This document shows positions 42,028 through 50,025 of a DNA stretch of 64,000 nt, piece after piece. The translations under genes were made by a program, and so were the position numbers. This DNA comes from Maribacter sp. BPC-D8 (GTDB taxonomy: Bacteria > Bacteroidota > Bacteroidia > Flavobacteriales > Flavobacteriaceae). The stretch lies in contig NZ_CP128187.1 in the NCBI RefSeq assembly GCF_035207705.1, positions 1,178,001 to 1,242,000 of the forward strand, written 5' to 3'. A model generated the notes under the pieces. It made no database searches, had not been told where the DNA came from, and worked only from the letters and a program-made list of their open reading frames with translations. The number at the start of each line of letters is the position of its first letter. Position 1 is the stretch's first letter.

Positions 42028-42861
42028 ATGGCTACTATTAAATATTTATATCCGCATTGGGGTAGCGAAAATTTGACAGCGAAAGAATTTATCGAGTTGG
42101 TAATATCAAAGGGTTTTGAAGGTATAGAAATAAATCTGCCAAATGATAAAACCTTTGAAAATGAATTATTAGATGAATTACAAAATATAAGAAAACGTAA
42201 CCCTAGCTTCATAGTTGTCTTGCAACAAGTGTTACCGGTAAAAAAAGAAACGGTTCAAGAATATATTTCAAACGTTTTAAAACAATTGAAAAGAACATTA
42301 CCATATCAGCCAGATTTTATAAATTCTCATACAGGAAAAGACCATTATTCTTTTGATGAGAATTCTAAAGTAATTGAAGCTATTGAATCCTTTTCTTCAA
42401 AACATAAAATTCCTATATATCATGAAATTCATAGAGGGCGCTTTACTTTTCATTCAGCTTCTACCCTAACCTATTTACAAAAATATCCGAAGTTAAAATT
42501 AGTGGGCGATTTATCGCATTGGTGCGTAACCTCTGAAAGTATGCTTCAGGACCAAGAGCATGTATTAGAGCAGATTTTTCCACATATAATACATATTCAT
42601 GCCCGAATAGGTTTTGAGCAATGTCCTCAAGTGAATAATCCTTTTGCACCAGAATGGGAAGCATACTTAGACCAATTTATGACTTGGTGGCAAAGAATTA
42701 TCAAACAGCATCAAACATTGTCTAATTTTACTATAACCCCAGAGTTTGGACCATTTCCGTATATGCCACAAGCACCTTTTAGTAAAGAACCGCTAGCTAA
42801 TCAGCTAGAATTAAATATTGAAATGAAAAAATACTTAGAAAGTAAACTTTCTCAAGTATGA
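42028..42861 (+). CDS. Xylose-isomerase-like TIM-barrel protein (sugar phosphate isomerase/epimerase family)
   Basis: A 277-residue TIM barrel of the AP-endonuclease-2/xylose-isomerase-like family. Metal-binding regions: YHEIHRGRFTFHS (~131), VGDLSHWC (~163), IHIHARIGFEQCPQV (~188) and TPEFGPFPY (~236). The start ATG directly abuts the PhyH stop, so the two are translationally coupled and probably act in one short catabolic route. The substrate is unknown; a hydroxylated or inositol-like sugar is a guess from the family. Confidence 0.9.
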   Translation: MATIKYLYPHWGSENLTAKEFIELVISKGFEGIEINLPNDKTFENELLDELQNIRKRNPSFIVVLQQVLPVKKETVQEYISNVLKQLKRTLPYQPDFINSHTGKDHYSFDENSKVIEAIESFSSKHKIPIYHEIHRGRFTFHSASTLTYLQKYPKLKLVGDLSHWCVTSESMLQDQEHVLEQIFPHIIHIHARIGFEQCPQVNNPFAPEWEAYLDQFMTWWQRIIKQHQTLSNFTITPEFGPFPYMPQAPFSKEPLANQLELNIEMKKYLESKLSQV

Positions 42862-42901
42862 CACTTTTTTATTCATAGCAGTTTATAGTTTACTGCATTT
42901 G

Positions 42902-43405
42902 TTATTTGTACGATATATCTACAATTTTAAACACACGCTCAACCTTACCTAAGTTTAAGATAGAAGTATCACCAACATGTTTAGATATTAAAACTCGAGC
43001 AATCGGCGATAGAAACGAAATTTTACCTTTTGCTATGTTTGCTTCATCAACACCAACGATTTGAAATTGTTGTGGTATTTGAGCATTATCAATTATTACT
43101 TTTACTGTTGCACCAAAACGAACCTCGTTCTGAGGTTGTTCATTTAAGGTTACAATTTTTGCGCTTGCAATTCGCTCATTCAGCAACTGTAATTTAGCAT
43201 TGATTAAATTATTCGCAATACGTCTTTCTTTTTCGTTGTCGTGTTGTAAAGATTCTTTTTCATGTGATAAATCATTTCTTTCTTCCAACAAATTGTCATA
43301 CCCAATTTTGGTTACATAATTAACCGCTCCGTTAGGTAAATCTGCCCTAGGTGGCACCATCGGTATTTCTTCTTGATCTTCTTCCTTAACAAACCCTCTG
43401 CTCAT
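42902..43405 (-). CDS. GreA/GreB-family transcription elongation factor-like protein
   Basis: A 167-residue protein: N-terminal coiled coil (~30-80: YVTKIGYDNLLEERNDLSHE, ERRIANNLINAKLQLLNERI) and C-terminal FKBP-like domain (VRFGATVKVIID, FQIVGVDEANIAKGKISFLS, PIARVLISKHVGD). This matches the GreA/GreB family, which inserts into the RNA-polymerase secondary channel and stimulates transcript cleavage. The N-terminal extension (EEDQEEIPMVPP) is typical of Bacteroidota copies. It is monocistronic. Confidence 0.9.
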   Translation of the reverse strand: MSRGFVKEEDQEEIPMVPPRADLPNGAVNYVTKIGYDNLLEERNDLSHEKESLQHDNEKERRIANNLINAKLQLLNERIASAKIVTLNEQPQNEVRFGATVKVIIDNAQIPQQFQIVGVDEANIAKGKISFLSPIARVLISKHVGDTSILNLGKVERVFKIVDISYK

Positions 43406-43567
43406 TGTCTATCAATTTTATATAAAATTAATATTTCAAAGTAGGGGTCATTAATGAGATTCAATATATAATTACCCCAATTAATTAAATTTTAAAAAAT
43501 CATGGAGTTATCAAAATGAATCTTCTAAAGTGAAGCTATATTCTAGTAGTAATATCAATTTTAAGCT

Positions 43568-44305
43568 TTAAGAATTCAATGAATTATTACTAATGTATTC
43601 TATAAACTGAGGTTTGTATTGTTCAGAAACTGTAATACGTTGTTTATTGATAATAATTTGGCTACGCTCAATTACTTCAACATATTTTAGAGATACAATA
43701 AAAGATCTATGAACGCGCATGAAGTGCGAACCAGGTAATTCTTCTTCTAAACTTTTGAGACTCATTAAAGTCAATATTGGTTTAGGATTATCTTTCAACC
43801 AAATTTTTATATAATCTTTCAATCCTTCGAAATAAAGCACATCGGCAAGTTTAATTCGCAGTTGTTTGTATTCAGATTTTACAAAAAGGAACTCTTTTTC
43901 TTCAGATACCACAGTGGTAGAAGCTTTACCCCTAACTAATGAAAAATACTCTAGAGCTTTGTTTGATGCAGTTAAGAATTCTGCATAATCAAATGGTTTT
44001 AATAGGTAGTCTAAAGCCTCTACTTTAAAACCTTCTAAAGCATATTGATCAAATGCAGTTGTAAAAATAACTCTAGATTGTTTTGGTAACATTTTTGAAA
44101 ATTCCAATCCGGTTAAATCGGGCATCTGAATATCTAAAAATAGCAAATCCACTTTTTCGGTATTCAAATATTGCATAGCTTCAATAGCACTATTACACTT
44201 CTTCTTTAGTTTTAAATAAGGAGTTTTCTCTACATAGCTTTCTACTAAGTTGACAGCCATTGGCTCATCGTCAACAATCATACAGGTTATTTGAATAGCT
44301 TCCAT
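43568..44305 (-). CDS. LytTR-family response regulator (efflux operon)
   Basis: A 245-residue regulator. The receiver domain has IVDDEPMAVNLVESYVEK, Asp in LLFLDIQMPDLTGLEF and YLLKPFDYAEF; the LytTR domain is at ~140-240 (LYFEGLKDYIKIWL, FMRVHRSFIVSLKYV). It follows its kinase gene by 1 bp and is the last gene of the tolC-macAB unit, so it probably regulates that efflux system. Confidence 0.95.
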   Translation of the reverse strand: MEAIQITCMIVDDEPMAVNLVESYVEKTPYLKLKKKCNSAIEAMQYLNTEKVDLLFLDIQMPDLTGLEFSKMLPKQSRVIFTTAFDQYALEGFKVEALDYLLKPFDYAEFLTASNKALEYFSLVRGKASTTVVSEEKEFLFVKSEYKQLRIKLADVLYFEGLKDYIKIWLKDNPKPILTLMSLKSLEEELPGSHFMRVHRSFIVSLKYVEVIERSQIIINKQRITVSEQYKPQFIEYISNNSLNS

Positions 44306-44306
44306 T

Positions 44307-45338
44307 TTAAGTTTCTATTTTTAAATATACCGAATATACATCATCCTTAAGTTCTTGTTGAAAAAGGTGTTTGTTCGGATACAATAATTCTAATCTCTTT
44401 TCTAAATTAGGTAATCCAATACCAGAACCGCTTTTATCAGTTGTTTGCTTAGGAAAGTTGTGGTTTTCAATCTGAAAAATGACACTATTTTCTTTCGTTA
44501 TCATGTCAATTGAAATCGTACTATTTGTACTGGCAGAAACACCATGTTTAAATGCATTTTCAATTAATGATATGAATAGTAATGGTGAAATTTCAATGTT
44601 AGGTTTGCTAATAGGAAAGCTAGATTCGACAATTGTTTTATCGGTTAACCGAAGTTTCATGAGTTCTATATATTTTCTCATGAACTCAATTTCCTTACCT
44701 AATGAAACCAGCTCTGTATTGGTTTCATAAAGCAGGTATCTCATAAGTTTACCTAAGCTATGAATGGTTGATTTTGCCTTGTCTGGCGATAAATCGACCA
44801 AAGAATAAATATTGTTCAAAGAATTAAAGAAGAAATGCGGTTGTAGTTGGTACCTTAAATGTTGCAACTCTGTCTGTAGCTTAAAGTTTGCTGCCTCTTT
44901 ACGCTCTGCTTCTGTTCTTACCAACCTTTTGGTTGATTTTATTGCTATTGAAAAAAGCAATGGTGCTGCATAGGATAGCATCTGTACATAGAGAAACAGC
45001 TTCAATGGAGGACCAGTTCTACCATTTTCCATAGGTTTTCTAATAAGCTCTTTAAAGAAATTATCCTCTAGCTGTTCTTTTACTAGAATAAAAAGCGAGA
45101 TCATAATTAAATTAATACCTATAAAAGTCCAGGTTTTTTTGGCAAATAAGAATCTATCAATCAACATTAAAAAATTAGTGTAGAAGATAATAGCATAGAA
45201 AAGCATAGGTATAAAGAAATGCGCAATCAACCTATTTAAGTCTTGATCTTCGCTGTACGAAAGAATAAAAGGCATACTAAACAGCACCAACCATATGAGA
45301 AGGTGCTGAGCAATCATTATTTTTCTGTTTTTATACAT
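44307..45338 (-). CDS. LytS-like sensor histidine kinase (efflux operon)
   Basis: A 343-residue kinase with four membrane helices (~8-28, ~38-60, ~72-95, ~118-140), then QLQPHFFFNSLNNIYSL carrying the phospho-His and the ATPase part LLFISLIENAFKH and GIGLPNLEKRLELLYP. It lies 7 bp after the permease gene and 1 bp before the response regulator. The signal it senses is unknown, but linkage to a MacAB-type pump suggests envelope or toxic-compound stress. Confidence 0.94.
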   Translation of the reverse strand: MYKNRKIMIAQHLLIWLVLFSMPFILSYSEDQDLNRLIAHFFIPMLFYAIIFYTNFLMLIDRFLFAKKTWTFIGINLIMISLFILVKEQLEDNFFKELIRKPMENGRTGPPLKLFLYVQMLSYAAPLLFSIAIKSTKRLVRTEAERKEAANFKLQTELQHLRYQLQPHFFFNSLNNIYSLVDLSPDKAKSTIHSLGKLMRYLLYETNTELVSLGKEIEFMRKYIELMKLRLTDKTIVESSFPISKPNIEISPLLFISLIENAFKHGVSASTNSTISIDMITKENSVIFQIENHNFPKQTTDKSGSGIGLPNLEKRLELLYPNKHLFQQELKDDVYSVYLKIET

Positions 45339-45345
45339 AATCTTT

Positions 45346-46566
45346 TTATTCGTAACGTAAAGCTGTAATTGGGTCTAATGCCGATGCTTTTCTTGCAGGG
45401 TACCAACCAAAGAAGATACCTGTTACGGCACAAACCGCAAATGATACCACAATTGAATATAATGCTACACTTGTAGGCCAAAGTAAGAACTTTTCAATAA
45501 ACACCGTAGCTGCTAAGCCCAATAATACACCCAGTAACCCTCCGGTAATACTAATTAAAATAGCTTCAATTAAAAACTGCATTAAAATATCAGCTCCTTT
45601 GGCACCAACTGCCATTCTAAGACCAATCTCTTTAGTTCTTTCTTTCACGGATACATACATAATATTCATAATACCAATACCACCAATAAGTAAAGATATA
45701 CTTGCCACGGCAACTAATAATACGGTCAACATTTCGCTTGTTGAGCTAAAAGTAGATATCAATTCTTCCATAGAACGTACTGAAAAATCATCCTCTTCGT
45801 TATCCAGTAATTTATGTTCTGTTCTTAAAATTTCAGACACTTGAGTTACAGCTGCAGGAGCATCATCTTCGCTAATAGCCGATGCTATAATCTGGTTTAA
45901 GTGATCTATTGCTAGAATACGTTTTTGTACTGTCGTATAAGGAGCTATTACAACATCATCTTGATCTTGACCAAAAGTATTTTCTCCTTTTTCTTCTAAT
46001 ACACCAATTACTTTAAACGGAATATTATTAAAACGAATCATTTGCCCTACCGGTTCTTGTCCATCAGGAAACACATTATCAACCACCGTTTGTCCAATTA
46101 CTGCCACTTTAGAAGCCGATTTAACCTCAGCATCGGTAAACATACTTCCACTTTGTAAACCAACCACTTTAATGTCTAAATATTCTGGGTTTACACCATA
46201 AATTGAAGAAGGCCAGTTGTTAGAACCGTTAATAATTTGTCCATTACCATTAACTACAGGCGTGATGTAACTAATTAAATCGGCTTGCGCTTTAATCTTC
46301 TCATAATTAGCCAATGTCAATGTTTGTACATCTCCTCCACTACCTCTTGCTGGACCACTATTGTCTGCACCAGGCTGAATGGTAATCATATTAGATCCCA
46401 TTGCAGAAATAGTAGTACGAATACTTTCTTTAGATCCTTCACCAATGGCTAGCATTGCAATTACAGAAGCAACGCCAATAATAATACCTAACATTGTTAG
46501 CAATGTTCTAGTTGTATTAAGAATGATTGCTTTGAATGCGATTTTAAATAAATTTAATAGCCTCAT
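45346..46566 (-). CDS. MacB-type ABC transporter permease
   Basis: A 406-residue FtsX/MacB permease. There is one helix near the start (~18-40, LLTMLGIIIGVASVIAMLA), a large periplasmic MacB_PCD domain (~45-270), and three C-terminal helices (~280-395, VAVASISLLIGGIGIMNIMY and EIGLRMAVGAKGADI). Together with the ATPase gene 2 bp away it makes the split form of MacB, a mechanotransmission exporter driven from the cytoplasm. Confidence 0.94.
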   Translation of the reverse strand: MRLLNLFKIAFKAIILNTTRTLLTMLGIIIGVASVIAMLAIGEGSKESIRTTISAMGSNMITIQPGADNSGPARGSGGDVQTLTLANYEKIKAQADLISYITPVVNGNGQIINGSNNWPSSIYGVNPEYLDIKVVGLQSGSMFTDAEVKSASKVAVIGQTVVDNVFPDGQEPVGQMIRFNNIPFKVIGVLEEKGENTFGQDQDDVVIAPYTTVQKRILAIDHLNQIIASAISEDDAPAAVTQVSEILRTEHKLLDNEEDDFSVRSMEELISTFSSTSEMLTVLLVAVASISLLIGGIGIMNIMYVSVKERTKEIGLRMAVGAKGADILMQFLIEAILISITGGLLGVLLGLAATVFIEKFLLWPTSVALYSIVVSFAVCAVTGIFFGWYPARKASALDPITALRYE

Positions 46567-46568
46567 AA

Positions 46569-47312
46569 TTAATGGTCTTGTTTAGGTAATTTTGCTAACT
46601 CAACTGCCGCAGATTGCACATTATGGTTTTGATAATCTTGCATAATCTCTCCATCTTTTAATACGATGGTTCTACTACTAAATGTTGCTATATCTGGTTC
46701 ATGCGTTACAAAAGCGATAGTAATACCTTGTTCGTTTAGGTCTTGAAAAATCGACATAATTTCGTAAGCCGTTCTTGTGTCTAGATTTCCTGTAGCTTCA
46801 TCAGCAAGAATCATTACAGGTTTATTAACCAACGATCTTGCAATGGCAACACGTTGTTGTTGTCCTCCAGAAAGTTGCGCTGGCGTGTGATCCATTCTTT
46901 CACCCAAACCAACCATTTTTAATGCTTCTATAGCACGTTTTCTTCGTTCTTCAGTAGAAACCTTACTATTGTATAATAATGGTAATTCTACATTTTCTAT
47001 TGCGGATGTTCTAGCTAAAAGGTTATAAGATTGAAAAATGAATCCTATTTTCTCATTTCTAATTGTAGCCAGTTCATTTCTACTTAAGTCTTTCATACTT
47101 ACACCATCAATCTCGTAAGTACCAGATGTGGGTTGATCTAAGCAGCCCAATATGTTAAGCATGGTACTTTTTCCAGAACCACTAGAGCCCATGATGGTAA
47201 CAAATTCGCCTTCCTTAATTGTAAATGAGATACCTCGTAAAGCGCGTACCGTTTCGGCTCCCATGGTAAACTCACGTTTTAAATTTTCTATTTTAATGAT
47301 TTCTTTAGTCAT
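46569..47312 (-). CDS. MacB/LolD-type ABC transporter ATPase
   Basis: A 247-residue ATPase: Walker [10 protein letters not shown] (~43-51), Q-loop [20 protein letters not shown], signature LSGGQQQR (~146), Walker [14 protein letters not shown] and H-loop FVTHEPD. It belongs to the LolD/MacB/FtsE group. It is sandwiched between the adaptor (6 bp) and the permease (2 bp). Confidence 0.96.
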   Translation of the reverse strand: MTKEIIKIENLKREFTMGAETVRALRGISFTIKEGEFVTIMGSSGSGKSTMLNILGCLDQPTSGTYEIDGVSMKDLSRNELATIRNEKIGFIFQSYNLLARTSAIENVELPLLYNSKVSTEERRKRAIEALKMVGLGERMDHTPAQLSGGQQQRVAIARSLVNKPVMILADEATGNLDTRTAYEIMSIFQDLNEQGITIAFVTHEPDIATFSSRTIVLKDGEIMQDYQNHNVQSAAVELAKLPKQDH

Positions 47313-47318
47313 CGTTCT

Positions 47319-48524
47319 CTATTTTTTTCTGTTACCGCCTGGTCGTTGTGGCATAAAAGGACTTTCACTTTTTTCCTCAGTTCCAGCTTCCGATTTAGAA
47401 ACTCCTTTTAAACTGTACACTAATTTATCACCTTCGGAAATGCCACTTAAAATTTGCACATTAACACCATCACTAGCACCAAGTGTTACCATCTTCGGTG
47501 TAATTGATCCATCAGTACCTAACACCCAAAGAGCAGTGGCTTCTCTAGATCTTTCGCTATTTTTTGTTTCTAAGTCATGTTGTTGATTGTATGTCGCAAA
47601 CACCTCTCTTTCTGGTTTGAAATTAATGGCTTTAGCCTCTGCAGTTAATACATCATTCAACTCCAATGTGAAAATTGAAATGGTTGCTGTTAAGCCTGGC
47701 TTCAATTTTAAATCTTCATTATCTGCTTTAACGACAACTGTATAAGTTACTACATTTGAAGTCACCGTAGGGTCTAAACGTACTTGTGTTACAATTCCGT
47801 TAAAGGTTTCACCAATATATGCATCAACGGTAAACTCAACACGTTGCCCTTCTATTACTTGTCCTATATCTGCTTCATCAACATCTGCTTCTACTTGCAT
47901 TTCTTTTAAATCTTGTGCAATTGTAAACAATGTCGGTGTACTTAAACTAGCAGCAACTGTTTGTCCTTCATCAATAGCTCTAGATAATACCACTCCATCA
48001 ATAGGCGAATAAATATTAGCATAGCTCAAATTTGTTTTTGCTGTTTGTAAATCCGATAAACGTTGGGTTACAGTACCTTTTGCAATTTCATAATTGTAGT
48101 TCGCATCATCAAAATCAGACTTACTAATCACTTGACTATCGTACAGGGATTTTTGTCGGTCATAAATCGTTTTTGCATAATCTCTTTGGTTTACTGCATT
48201 GTCATAAGCAGCTTGGGCTTGTGTTTTTGCAGCATTTAAGTTTGTTTTATCTAATTCTGCAATTAATTGTCCTTCTGTAACTACACTGTTATAATCTACA
48301 TATATTTTTTCTACAACACCAGAAACTTGCGTTCCTACTTCTACTTGTTCTATCGGTTCTATAGTTCCTGTTGCGGTTACCATTGTGGTTACACTTCCTT
48401 TTTTGGCAGTAACAGTTTGTGCTTCTATCACAACAGCGCCTTCTTTATTCATAAAAGTATATCCTACAATAGCGAGCACAATCACTACAATGCTAATGAT
48501 AATTAATTTTTTATTTTTTTTCAT
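47319..48524 (-). CDS. MacA-type periplasmic adaptor (HlyD family)
   Basis: A 401-residue membrane-fusion protein: N-terminal signal-anchor (~5-25), barrel-sandwich half VTTMVTATGTIEPIEQVEVG, helical hairpin ~85-165, second lipoyl half YSPIDGVVLSRAIDEGQTVA (~190-210), beta-barrel VEADVDEADIGQVIEG, and C-terminal domain ending QRPGGNRKK. It bridges the MacB permease and the TolC channel. It is the second gene of the operon, 11 bp after the TolC gene. Confidence 0.95.
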   Translation of the reverse strand: MKKNKKLIIISIVVIVLAIVGYTFMNKEGAVVIEAQTVTAKKGSVTTMVTATGTIEPIEQVEVGTQVSGVVEKIYVDYNSVVTEGQLIAELDKTNLNAAKTQAQAAYDNAVNQRDYAKTIYDRQKSLYDSQVISKSDFDDANYNYEIAKGTVTQRLSDLQTAKTNLSYANIYSPIDGVVLSRAIDEGQTVAASLSTPTLFTIAQDLKEMQVEADVDEADIGQVIEGQRVEFTVDAYIGETFNGIVTQVRLDPTVTSNVVTYTVVVKADNEDLKLKPGLTATISIFTLELNDVLTAEAKAINFKPEREVFATYNQQHDLETKNSERSREATALWVLGTDGSITPKMVTLGASDGVNVQILSGISEGDKLVYSLKGVSKSEAGTEEKSESPFMPQRPGGNRKK

Positions 48525-48535
48525 GATCGTTTATA

Positions 48536-49867
48536 TTAAAGTTTAATGTCGTTTCCTTGATAAAATTGTAATAATTGATGGTATAAAATATTTAAGTATT
48601 TAGATTGTATGTAATTCTGTTGTGCATTGGTAAATGAATTTTGACTTACAACTAGATCGGTAGTACTTAAATCTCCAAGCTCATACCTCTTTTGCGCAAG
48701 GTTATAAGATTGTTCTGCAGCACTCTGTGATGCTTCTGCGGCAACTAATTGCTCTTGAGAAGAAAGTGCAAACTGGTAGGCTATTTCAACCTTTTTAATA
48801 ACTTCTTTTTCTACTACTTGCTTTTGTATTTCTGCTTTTTCTATATTAAATGCAGCAATTTGTACGGCAGACTTAGTCTTATTTCTATTAAAAATTGGAA
48901 CACTTAAACTTAAACCAAGTCTCTGGTTGAAATTGACATCTAGTTGGTCATAGAAATTATTATCTCTAATGCTTGTATATCCAGAACCAAGACTACCTGT
49001 TAATGATAACGTAGGTAAATAACCTCCTTCAGCTATTTCTAGCTCTTTTTCGTTGATTAAAATATTAGTATTACTAGCCTCTACTTCTGGTAAATACGAT
49101 AAAGCATTTGTATAGATTGCTTCTTTGTTTAATTCTAGGTATATTAAATCTTGATTTTCATCTACCGTTTCTATTTGTAAATCATCTAATGGTGATAATT
49201 CCAACAATTGCTTTAGGTCTATAATGTTAAGCTCGTAATCATTTTTAGCGGCAATAACGTTGTATTTATTGGTAGCTGCTTGACTTTGTGCTTCAGTATA
49301 ATCGCTTAGTGCAATTGTACCTGCCTCTAACCTAGATTTTGCTCTTAACACTTCTTTTTCTGATGCAGTTAAATTGTTTTCTGCAATTGTGATGCCCTCT
49401 TTGCTATATAATGTCTGTAGATATGACTCTAAGATGCTAATAACAATATTGTTTTTAGCCTCTTGCGCCAATAAACTATTTTGCTCTATTAAAAGTTTAT
49501 TTTGCTTTACTTGATTACTCAATTGATTACCCTGGTAGAGCGTCATAGAACTGTTAACTCCTAAATTGGTACTATGTATCTGATCAGAAACATAATCACT
49601 TGTAATAGGGTCAATTGTAGTACCATTAGAAAAATTTTGAGATGCACTACCAAATAGATTAGGTAGCTTGGCTGATTTAGCCGTTTTATAATCTACCTCA
49701 GAGATACTTGCGTTTATTTCAGCATTTTTTACAGTGATATTGTTTTCAATGGCATACGAAATACAATCTTCCAAAGACCATATTTTTGATGCTACTTGGG
49801 TTTCTACTTCTTGCGAAAAACCAAAATGAGCACATAAAATGCCTGTTATGATTATAATTTGTTTCAT
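48536..49867 (-). CDS. TolC-family outer-membrane channel
   Basis: A 443-residue outer-membrane efflux protein. The start at 49867 (MKQIIIITGILCAHFGFS) gives a proper signal peptide; the longer frame adds eight residues. Two OEP repeats are visible, with long helices (YFEIAK-like runs, AQEAKNNIVISILESYLQTL, EKQVVEKEVIKKVEIAYQF and the closing AQKRYELGDLSTTDLV). It is the first gene of the efflux operon tolC-macA-ATPase-permease-kinase-regulator, all within gaps of 1-11 bp. Confidence 0.93.
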   Translation of the reverse strand: MKQIIIITGILCAHFGFSQEVETQVASKIWSLEDCISYAIENNITVKNAEINASISEVDYKTAKSAKLPNLFGSASQNFSNGTTIDPITSDYVSDQIHSTNLGVNSSMTLYQGNQLSNQVKQNKLLIEQNSLLAQEAKNNIVISILESYLQTLYSKEGITIAENNLTASEKEVLRAKSRLEAGTIALSDYTEAQSQAATNKYNVIAAKNDYELNIIDLKQLLELSPLDDLQIETVDENQDLIYLELNKEAIYTNALSYLPEVEASNTNILINEKELEIAEGGYLPTLSLTGSLGSGYTSIRDNNFYDQLDVNFNQRLGLSLSVPIFNRNKTKSAVQIAAFNIEKAEIQKQVVEKEVIKKVEIAYQFALSSQEQLVAAEASQSAAEQSYNLAQKRYELGDLSTTDLVVSQNSFTNAQQNYIQSKYLNILYHQLLQFYQGNDIKL

Positions 49868-49984
49868 TTTAAGCGTGTTTTTAATTAACACTCCAAAAGT
49901 GAAACTTTATACTACATTATTAAAAAGTAATAGAAGTCTAGCCTTTTTCTTTATACGGAAAGTGGAATTTTATCGACGAGTATT

Positions 49985-50018
49985 TTGGGCAATTGCTATC
50001 TGAGTAACAATTGCCCAA
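49985..50018. terminator. Strong hairpin after the BNR-repeat gene
   Basis: TTGGGCAATTG (49985-49995) and CAATTGCCCAA (50008-50018) are perfectly complementary over 11 bp around a 12-nt loop, 8 bp past the minus-strand stop. There is no clear T-run, so it may stabilise the 3' end instead of terminating by itself. Confidence 0.65.
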
Positions 50019-50025
50019 TAATAAA

